A DNA stretch of 64,000 bases from Hyperoodon ampullatus. Its lineage: Eukaryota; Chordata; Mammalia; Artiodactyla; Ziphiidae. Below the pieces are notes generated by a model. It ran no database searches. It saw only the letters and a program-made list of their open reading frames with translations, and was not told the origin of the DNA. The translations under genes and the position numbers were made by a program. The stretch covers positions 43,494,338 through 43,558,337 of the forward strand of contig OX457061.1 in assembly GCA_949752795.1 (NCBI GenBank), read 5' to 3'. Within the stretch, counting starts at the first letter, position 1. Each line of letters begins with the position of its first letter. Of the stretch, positions 51,171-64,000 are shown in pieces.

Positions 51171-51199
51171 TCAGGCGGTCTTGGGGGAACCTCTGGGCC
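51171..51199 (-). CDS. NTRK2: NTRK2 T-Shc alternative terminal exon (coding part, WPRGSPKTA-stop)
   Basis: The minus strand reads TTTATTGCAG (acceptor, CAG at 51200-51202), then GG CCC AGA GGT, and continues to a TGA stop at 51171-51173. Joined to the final T of the Shc exon, it encodes W-P-R-G-S-P-K-T-A-stop. This is the C-terminal tail known for the human TrkB-T-Shc isoform: a receptor with ligand-binding domain, membrane span and Shc-site exon but no kinase, which can act as a dominant-negative partner of full-length TrkB. It lies about 3.8 kb downstream of the Shc exon and has the correct phase. The nine residues plus stop, the acceptor AG and the pyrimidine-rich run before it are all intact. 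It is too short for ORF finders and was recognised from the peptide. The coding call is strong; whether it is expressed here is inference. Confidence 0.92.
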
Positions 51200-51202
51200 C
51201 TG

Positions 51203-55870
<4,668 letters not shown>

Positions 55871-58800
55871 ATTCAATATGCGGCTTTCCTCTCTGTTCTC
55901 TGAACATCTTTAGAACACTCTCTCATTGAAACTCCCAGCATGAATCTAGGATTCCTGTTGTACAGTCCTAGAAGTTCAAAGATCTGATCCTTTCACCACT
56001 CTTTGGACAAGTCACTTACCTTTTTTGTACCTCTACATCTGCTTACATGTGTAAAATATGCAAAATAGTATCTGCTTGTTACTTTCTGAGACTGGAATGA
56101 AACTACTGATATGAAACTGTGCTTCATGAGTATGAATTGCTACTAAGTATTACTAAATAAACTTACAAATAACTGGTCTACTAGAATTGCATTGGCCTGT
56201 CCTATTACTATGCTCCACTTTCTGTATATTCTCTCAGCAGCGGCACCACTTTTGCACGCAAAATACTTTCACAGCAATAATGGACCAACCCCATGGCAAA
56301 GTTCCCTGTTTTTTCTTTAGCCATAACATTATTTGTAGTGGCATTACATGGATGTCTTTATACTAAAGCAATAACCATAACACTTTTCATACCAGATTTA
56401 AACTTTCCAGTCCAGAGTCTCAGAACGTATATACCCATAAATACAGTCTACTGTATCTTATCTAAACAATTCAACCATTGACCTATAATGTTTGCAACCA
56501 AAAATACATTCACAAAGATAAAGGTCTACATTCATTGAAAACTTGCAAACAATTAAGATCTCAGTGGCTTTTGACAGACACGCCCTACAGGAAAAGTAGA
56601 CAAAGCCCCCTAGTATAGTACACAGGATTCTACAGTATCCTGAATAGGTGCAGGGTCTTCCAGAAGGCTCCCACTGGCCAGGGCTACTATAATAAGCTAA
56701 GAGGAAGACAGGAAGAAAAGGATATGGAGGAAAGACAAAGGGAAGGCAATGAGAAGGCAAAATCCAGTGTTCGGAGAAGAAAAATGTGTACTGGGGAAAT
56801 GAAAGCCTTAATCGCTATTTCCTGAGCAAGACCACGTGTGTTCGCCCAGCCCCCCAGGATGTTTCAGCACCTCCAGCAAATCTCTACATCTTCCTCCCAT
56901 TTTACTTTTTCTGTAAGAAGCACAGCAATAGAAACAAAAGTTGTTGTATCATACTTTTTTTGAATTCCCTACGAAATATCACAGTAATCCATCCCCCAAC
57001 CTCCAAGATCCATTTTCCCTCTTATATGGGGATTATCACAGTTTGTAAGGATAATGACATTCCCCAGCGAGCTGAATCTTAAACTAGGCAGGAGGCAGCC
57101 AACTGCTATTATAGGTAATTTTTAAAAGCACTCTCTCAAGGGGATGTGTATTTAAGTTGCTTTTAATGATACACTCTGGCTTAATTCTGCAAGCAAGTCC
57201 TCACACAGCCAGTTTAGAAGCCACAGAACACTCAAAGCAAAGGCGAGCTTACCAGTTGTATTCTTCTTGAGCCTAGCTCACCAGTGTTAGTAAACAGTGG
57301 AAATTCTGCCAAGAATAGCTACACAGACAAGTCCTTTCTAATATCCTTAACCGTCCCTGTTTTATGATTTGCTTCTTGACAGGCCCTGATCACCCAGAGC
57401 TTAAACCCAGAGGCGGAGAATGGAAATGTGTTATGCTAAGCTTTCTGCATCTTGTCAATAAAACCTTCCCATCATGGGCTCCCTTGCTCCAGTCCCAGTG
57501 CAGCTGTCCCCTCCTTCGAGGTGACCAAAGCACGCTACCGTCTGAGCTCCCCGGGAAGGGTACAGTAGAGGCCACACATTTCTCAACAGATTCCAGGCTT
57601 CACATTTACCCCCAGAAATGCAAGAGTTGTCATGTTCAAACACTCCACATGCTGTCAGAAGGCCAGCGATATTTGCTTCTGGATTCCCTGCAACAATTAG
57701 AAACGCACTGATCCCAGTTGCTTTTCCTCTGATTCCCTTTTGGCCCAGGACAGGCTATCCACATTCCCATAACATTCAATCATTTTGGAGGAGGATGATA
57801 CTTAGAAGACAATGTTGAAATTCCTCCAGGAATTCGGGCTCTGAAGCATCTGCCATGTGCACAGTGGAGCCTTACTTAAAGAGTTCAACCAAGGGACTTG
57901 CTCTTTGCTTCTCCATCACCAGAGGACACCCTTTCCTTCCTGTGGCCTCACTGAGTAAAACCCCCAACTCTGAGGTAACAGATTCCAAGGGGAGAGGTTC
58001 TCTGTTTGGGGGAAAATTTTTTAAGCACAGAAGCAGTATAAAGCACCAGAGGTAATCTTTCAAAAGCTTTTTCATTTTGCCAGAAGGTCACTGTTGACAA
58101 ATCTGAGCAACATATAAACCTCAACAATTTATCAAGTGGAATGTTAATTCAAGTGCTGTTTTCTTCATTATTGATGTTCCAAATCCTGGAAGATTGATAC
58201 AGCTGGCAAGGTTGCAGAGATTCAACCATTCTTCTATGAACATTTTGATCGAATGGAGCACAGCAAAGCTGCAGAGGGGGAAAGCTCTCAGGGGGGAAGA
58301 TGAATGTCTATATAATTTGACAGCAGCCTGTCTGTGCATATCATGGATGTCTCGTTATGTGTCTGTGCACGTGGGGAAAACACCCCAAAAAGACAGACAG
58401 AAGAAGAGTCAGGGGCACATCACAGCGGGTGAGAAATTCATAGGAGGACTTGAAAAAAATGTCATATAATATTAACAAAAAGTTTAAAATTGCTGGGTAT
58501 GTGCAGCTTGCTGAGTTTGGGGTACATAGTTCTAATTACTGAGCTGACAAATAGGAGCTATGCCTGGAAACATTTTTAGCCCATTTTTATTTTAATATGT
58601 CTCACATGCAAAGAGGCATTTTTCTTTTACCAGAGCTGCTCAGTAACATATCCTGCATAAATGACTTTACAGACATTTTTAAGCCCGACTGAGACTTTTT
58701 TCCCTGATAAGAATTGATGTAGGTCATCTGGAGAAAGAGTTTCCTTCTCTCAAGACCAACATGCTTTCAAGGAGAGAGACAGATTATTGTTCTTAAATAG

Positions 58801-61239
58801 CTGTATTAACCATGTCTTTTATTTTCTGTATTCTGATGCTTCAACATCTGAAGCTTTGGTGACAGAGGAGGGACTGCCAATTCCTAGAGATAATAAAGTA
58901 CTTGCCTATGAGAGTACGTTTCATATACAAACTGACCAATCCACAGTCTATGCCCCCAACCGCATTACTTACCAGGCTCTCACACTCCAGGCCGCTATCT
59001 ACCTGCCCCATCGCCCCAGAGCCAGGTATAAGACAACTGGGGACTGTCCCTACATCCCAGAGCCCACTGACCTTACTCAACCCAGCCAGTCCTAAACCTG
59101 CTTACCCTGACTCGCCCATTCCTTTCTGCAGAAACTACAATAGAGGCTCTTGTCTATGTTTTCCCCTTACTCCCTCTGCCTCCTGATGGACCCTGTGACC
59201 CCTTCAGCACCATGGTTCCCACTGTAGCATGGCCTGCCCTCTTCTCTTGGGATCTGTGGGTAACAAATGATATTTTCAGTGGCAGTCGTCTCCAGACCTG
59301 TGGCCTCACCACAGCTGAAAAATCATAAAACCTACATTTTGAAGCAGCGGCACTTCTGATGAACTGTAGCTGAAAGAACAATTCTGGAGAAGAATTCCCT
59401 CTGCTGTAGCCTAAAAGGGTGAAGCCCAGTTTTTGAAGCTTTCCAGGAACAATTGCCTCTCTGCAGAGCAAACTGGCCTAGAAAACATGTACATGGTTGC
59501 ACCATGTAAAATGCCAATAAGTATAGTTAACTATTAATTTTATTTTTAAAGGGGAGATAGAGTAAGAGTATGGTGTATACATTTTCAAAGGAACTATATA
59601 TGCCATAAAATTTATTTTCTTTGTAAGGACATAAGAAATATGTGATAGGTACATCTCTTGGGAGAGAGATGGTGGGGGGAAACCATGGAGGTGGGTAAGA
59701 GAGACATTGCTTAATATTTACATTTCTGTACTGTTAATTTTTGAAAAATCTTATGGATGTATAATTTTTCTCTATGTTAACAAACACTCTCTGGGTACAG
59801 GGATAAATGGTGTTTTCATTTGTTTGTTTTATTCTTTTCTGTTTTAAAAAAATATATATTACTTCAAAAAAATTTAAAACAAAAACAAAGCAAAACATTT
59901 ACATGGTTGCACCGATTTGCTGTTTAGTGGAAGGAAGACCCCATTTCATGGCGCTGTTGTGAGAGAGTTTGTCACCCAACTCCCCTCTTCACCACCACAT
60001 ACAGAGTGAGCACAAAGCCTTGGAACAGGGTGCCTTCAAGATTGTATGGACAATCTCTCTGCTATCTTGGCAAAGTGCCTATGATCAGCTGGATCTGAAA
60101 TTCGTCCCTGGGGAGTCACAGACAAGTCCTGAGCTGGTGGAGCTTAATGTTGCAACTTTGCCACACTCCACTTTCTCTTTGCTGGTTAAGAGCTTTAGTC
60201 TTGGAATTCCTGGGGCTAGCTAAGGGTCAGGGTGACTTTCCCCCTTCAGGCCCTCTCTGGCTCAGTCTGCCACCTCTGGGTTCAGTGATTTTGGATCACT
60301 GGACTAACACTGAGAAAGGCTGTCCAATAGGAAAGGTCTGCTATCGGGCTCAAAAAGAGAAAGGAAACAGGCTTCCTTGTATGGATGGGATGAACACGTA
60401 TGGGGCGGATGGCTCAGAACTGGAAGGCTCCATGACCCTGGTACACTTCCTCTATTTTACAATTTTCCCTATAGCCAACCTTGCTACCAAAATAAATACT
60501 AACCAACAGATACTAAAGATGGGGCCAGATCTTGGAAATACACAGGCAAGATGTAAAGACAGTTTGTTTTTTCATGCCTTCTAAGCAATTCCTGTTCATT
60601 GTCTCTGTACCCATAGAAAATACTGAACAAATTGGAGGTCCCGGGAGATCACACCTGATTCCAGTCCTAGTGATGAGTTACATTATCTGCACTCATTTCA
60701 TAGCTACAAACTCTGCCTTTCAATTGCCAGCACATAGTCTGAATGCAAGGAACAGAATGCAATCAAGCACAAATCATAGCGTCTGGACGTTAGAGTCTTG
60801 CTTTGAAAGAGAAGTGGTCATAAATGAACAGCTGATTTCCCAATTCAGAAATTTATTACATGTTGGCCAATGGAAGAAAGTTAAGATCCGAACTTGCCCA
60901 GACTTGAATATTCAGCCAAATGTTTGCTGTACATGGAGTTGGAGTGTAGTTGAATTTTATTTCCTTAACCTTCTTAAAAATGCAGCAACAAGCTAGATCT
61001 GGATGACAGTTAACACTCCCCCATATGATACAAACAAGGTGATGCCAAAAATACAAAACCATTTACTAAAGTCAATATTCCTTTTCTGGAAAATTCTAGG
61101 CCTCTTTCTTCAGCAAATCAGAAACCGGGAATACAGAAAAAGAATCAAGGACCAACAAGTATAAAGAGAGTCAAAGCAGTTTCATCCTAATTAAACAACA
61201 CAAACTCATTACTTATCCAAAGAAGGAGGAACTACTTAC
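55871..61239 (-). other. NTRK2: NTRK2 intron between the 48-nt cassette and the Shc exon
   Basis: Apart from the L1M at its downstream end, the intron looks mostly unique. ORFs at 58787-59186 and 60147-60996 lie on the strand opposite to NTRK2 and show no recognisable domain. Confidence 0.8.
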
Positions 61240-61287
61240 CAACACCTTGTCTTGATTTTACTTTCCCAAATCCAAACCATGAGAAAT
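61240..61287 (-). CDS. NTRK2: NTRK2 48-nt alternative juxtamembrane cassette exon
   Basis: Read on the minus strand, this 48-nt exon encodes DFSWFGFGKVKSRQGV. The first codon is completed by a G from the preceding exon, and the last base G joins GC of the next exon to give glycine. This is the 16-residue insert that distinguishes the longer full-length TrkB isoform from the shorter one. It lies just inside the membrane, between the transmembrane helix and the Shc site. The acceptor is a T-rich tract ending in CAG (61288-61290) and the donor is GTAAGTAGT (61231-61239), both canonical. The length is a multiple of three and both boundaries are phase 1, so inclusion or skipping keeps the frame. 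The peptide agrees with the mammalian TrkB sequence I know at every residue. The next exon is about 6 kb downstream at 55191. Confidence 0.95.
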
Positions 61288-62689
61288 CTGAAAACCACAA
61301 CAAAACATAAAATAAACTTCGAAACAGAAGCTTAAACCAGAAGCATTCAGCACTGTCCCTAGTGAAATAACAAACTGCCCCAAAAAGCTCCACTGGGGAC
61401 CGAAGCTTCCCCTCAAACACCTGGAAACTAACCCTTGGGTTTTTGTGTAAAGATTTATTTCTCATCCTGAGAACATGGAGGTTGGAATAAGATAAGAGAC
61501 AGCAAGAGCTTGTCTTCGAGAAAAATGGCCCAAACCTAGGGTTAAAGGCACTGAGCAGATTTTCCTTCTCACTGTCTCTCTTCTCCCTAAGTATCGAATC
61601 ATCAAACAGGGAACTGCAGGGATGAAAACAACACAGTGCATTCAACAAATGCACCATGGCTCTCAACCACAGACATATGGGAAAATAATCAAAGAAAACA
61701 GATCTTTTCTGGAGCTAAGACAGACAGTACAAAAAAGGAACATGAAACCCTGTGGGAGAACTGACACTTGGGCTAGATGGGAATTCAAGAGGAAAAAAGG
61801 GGATCACAATTCTACAACTGACTTGCTGTGTGACGGTGGGCAGCTCCCAGCAGCTCTGCGCCTCTTTATAACACAAGGTTCCATGAGGCACGTGTGGGAA
61901 AAAGTGTGCCAAATGTTTGGAGGTCCTCCAGTGAATAATGCCACAATGTCTATTTATTTCCTGGGCCCGACTGTTCCCTTCTAGGTAATTTCCGCTGGGT
62001 TCAAAGTAAACTAAACTCTGCACAGCGGGGAAATCCCTGGATAAGAGGCCAATAAAGGGAATGGAGCCCAAATAAGTAGTAACTGTTTCTCAGCTCCTTA
62101 CATCTGTAGTGATTTTTATAGGCAGGATAAAAAGCTACATAAGCGAAGAGTCCACCGAAATGAAAAATACATACGAAAACACTTTGCACACTCAAAAATA
62201 CCTTACAAAGTTGTCATGATTACTATCTTTTTCAAGTACATTTAGCCTTTCCTTTCTTAGTATTCTACAACTTCATCTCTAAGCCAATTTTACTTCTGAT
62301 TGGTATTCCTCTGAATGCTTTCTTCCAGATTTTAAAAGGCAGGAGGAAGGTCTGGCCTCTATCCAATGCCAAAGAAAGATTCGTTTGCACAGAAGAAAGT
62401 GACCTCATTTACTGGGTCCTCAGCGTAGCGAGGCCAGGCTGTGCCTGTGGATTTCTTAGTTACGACTTGTCTCTTTCAAAATGGAGTGTATTTTCCTACT
62501 GGTCACTTTTTGTTTTTCTATACTTGTTTGATTTACATAGTTTTAATTAAATTGTGGATTGAATATTTGGACTCCTTGTTTCACTTGAGTATTTTTTCAA
62601 AATCATGTTTCTGTCTTACAGAGAACCCACTGAAGGGCAAGGCCATAGCACTCCTCACTGGTTACCTGATTCAGATTATTGTCCATCAT

Positions 62690-62910
62690 CCACTATCATA
62701 ACCACAACTGTAATGAACATCTTTGCATGTCTTAGGTGCTCCCATCCCCATTTTCAGAATCATTCCCTCAAGATAAATCCCAGAAATGGAATTACTGTGT
62801 CAAAAGGGGGAAATATTGTTAAGGTTCTCAATGCACGTTATCTAATTGTTTTCCCACTACATGAGGTCTTACTTTCACCAATAGTGTATAAGAGGGTGGA
62901 GTGTATTTCC
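62690..62910 (-). repeat. Possible old LINE (L1M-like) fragment, antisense
   Basis: 'actgtaatgaacatctttgc', 'agaaatggaattactgtgtc' and 'caccaatagtgtataagagg' resemble the reverse complement of an old L1 ORF2 C-terminus, strongly diverged. Confidence 0.55.
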
Positions 62911-63139
62911 AATGGGAAAGCTAAGGGTGAACCATTTCCGACGTCCATCCTGCCATTAGTAGGTCTCCACCTAACTGAACAGAGACCTGGTAAATACTCC
63001 CCTCCCATCTGTGCTGCATGACACCACTCACCCCCCACTTGTCCTAGGCTGGTGTTTGACACGGGTGCAGTAGGGAGAACTACAGGTATGAAAAGCATAA
63101 GAATAAAGCAGGTAACACTTGTGCAGTCATCATAATTCA

Positions 63140-63275
63140 CAAAATGCCTCCCCCACCTCAGACACTTCTCCCTTAGTCCGCAGTCAAACCCTGTAATATG
63201 TCCCAGTTCCTTAACAAGGGATTGAGACTCAGAGAGGCTGACAGACTTAGCAAAGGCCACAGCCTTTTGATGCCA
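63140..63275 (-). repeat. MIR SINE relic, antisense
   Basis: 'agggattgagactcagagag' followed by 'gctgacagacttagcaaagg' and 'ccacagcc' fits the antisense MIR core, diverged. Confidence 0.6.
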
Positions 63276-63399
63276 AATCCAGTTTTTCCATTCTTTCTTA
63301 GTTGCCTTTCCAATCCTCCAAAATACTTAGCCAAAATTAGCCAAAGTTTACAACACTACAATTAGGATTCAATCTTATATATAGAAAAGCACTAAAAGT

Positions 63400-63500
63400 A
63401 GTCATTCATTCCTCATTTATTTATTCAGCAGGCATAGCAGAAGATTCAAATACAAAGAGCTGTATGGTCTGCCCTCAAGGAGTTTACAATCAAGGATCAA
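63400..63500 (-). repeat. L2 LINE 3' end, antisense
   Basis: 'gtcattcattcctcatttat', 'ttattcagcaggcatagcag' and 'ctgccctcaaggagtttaca' match the reverse complement of the L2 3' end. Confidence 0.7.
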
Positions 63501-64000
63501 CTCTCATGGAAGTACAACCGGGGTGTATGGGAACTCAAACAAGAAGTATTTGGCTGAATCTGGGAAGCGGGGTGGTGGGGGGGAGCAGGTAAGGGGGGAG
63601 GGTTCTCTGGCTTCTGGACAATAGATTAAAATTTGCCAAGAATGGGAAAAAGCAGAGGAGGACATTCTCACTGTAAAGAGTCCAGTTCTGGTTAGAGAGG
63701 GAAGCATTCGTCAAGGGGCTGATGAAGCTGGAAAGTGGAAAGAAGCTGAAACACATAAGCAAGGGCCAGGTTAAGAGTTTGGAATCTATGGTAAAAATTG
63801 CAGGTAGGCCCTAGAAACCAACCAACCAACCAACTTCAGGCCAGGAAGGAACATAATCACAGTTAATTTTAGAAAGTGGCTGCAGGATGGAAACAGGATG
63901 ATGTAACAGAAAGACTGAGGGCAAGAGACTGGTTGAAGAGGCTGCTGGAGAAACCAGGGCCTGAGAGAATAGTTACCTGAGCCAGGTAGTGGGGAGGTGG

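Larger units (their letters stand above)
61291..64000 (-). other. NTRK2: NTRK2 intron upstream of the 48-nt cassette exon
   Basis: This leads toward the T1-specific terminal exon and the transmembrane exon, neither of which I found. It contains an old L1-like piece, a MIR and an L2 tail, listed separately. A long T1 3' UTR could reach into this end, but nothing here shows it. Confidence 0.7.

Noticed and set aside
58787..59186. Overlapping ORFs with a CRNYNRGSC segment resembling a CCCH-type finger
   Set aside because: The match is too short, the frame stops soon after, the strand is opposite to NTRK2 and no neighbouring domain supports it. It could be an old repeat.
60147..60996. Two adjoining plus-strand ORFs of about 150 codons
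   Set aside because: Low-similarity composition, different frames, no recognisable motifs; likely chance or old repeat within an NTRK2 intron.
61288..64000. Possible T1-specific terminal exon (FVLFHKIPLDG) upstream of the 48-nt cassette
   Set aside because: The expected peptide is not encoded here on the minus strand; the exon is presumably beyond 64000.

Overview
This window is mammalian nuclear DNA, almost certainly from a cetacean. The evidence is several copies of a young tRNA-derived SINE of the CHR type (head near 'cttccctggtggcgcagtgg', with A- and B-box-like motifs and a poly-A tail), together with cetartiodactyl-type L1 elements, a roughly 80 bp mariner miniature element, Tigger1, MIR, L2 and MLT1 relics. 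I noticed no ruminant BovB or Bov-tA sequence. There are no prokaryotic features.

The only coding sequence I can support is part of one gene on the minus strand, NTRK2 (TrkB, the BDNF/NT-4 receptor). Three short exons are visible, in transcriptional order: (1) 61240-61287, the 48-nt juxtamembrane cassette exon encoding DFSWFGFGKVKSRQGV; (2) 55003-55191, the 189-nt juxtamembrane exon carrying the NPQY Shc/FRS2 docking motif; (3) 51171-51199, the coding part of the alternative terminal exon encoding WPRGSPKTA-stop, which makes the kinase-less TrkB-T-Shc receptor. All three have intact reading frames, matching phase-1 junctions and canonical splice sites. The transmembrane exon and the T1-specific terminal exon should lie beyond position 64000. 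The kinase exons were not found and should lie before position 1, so about 1-51170 is most likely the long intron between the T-Shc exon and the first kinase exon.

Layout: 1-800 is an L1 3' end abutting a mariner MITE. 800-6080 is intron with MIR and an old L1 carrying a nested L1. 6080-14900 is a large L1 cluster: a nearly full-length but dead L1 with a SINE inside ORF2, flanked by pieces of older L1. 14900-24700 holds L2, an LTR-like block, an antisense L1 relic, a GGAA microsatellite and MIR. 24700-30130 holds L1 3' ends, and Tigger1 split by a SINE. 30130-35040 holds a CpG-clustered candidate regulatory stretch, two more SINEs and an MLT1 LTR. 35040-51170 is mostly unique intron. 51171-64000 holds the three exons and their introns.

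The exons together form an alternative-splicing switch. The 48-nt cassette can be included or skipped without a frame change. The Shc exon can then join either the kinase exons (full-length receptor) or the T-Shc terminal exon (a truncated receptor that keeps the Shc site but lacks the kinase). The most interesting result is that the short T-Shc terminal exon is intact in a cetacean.
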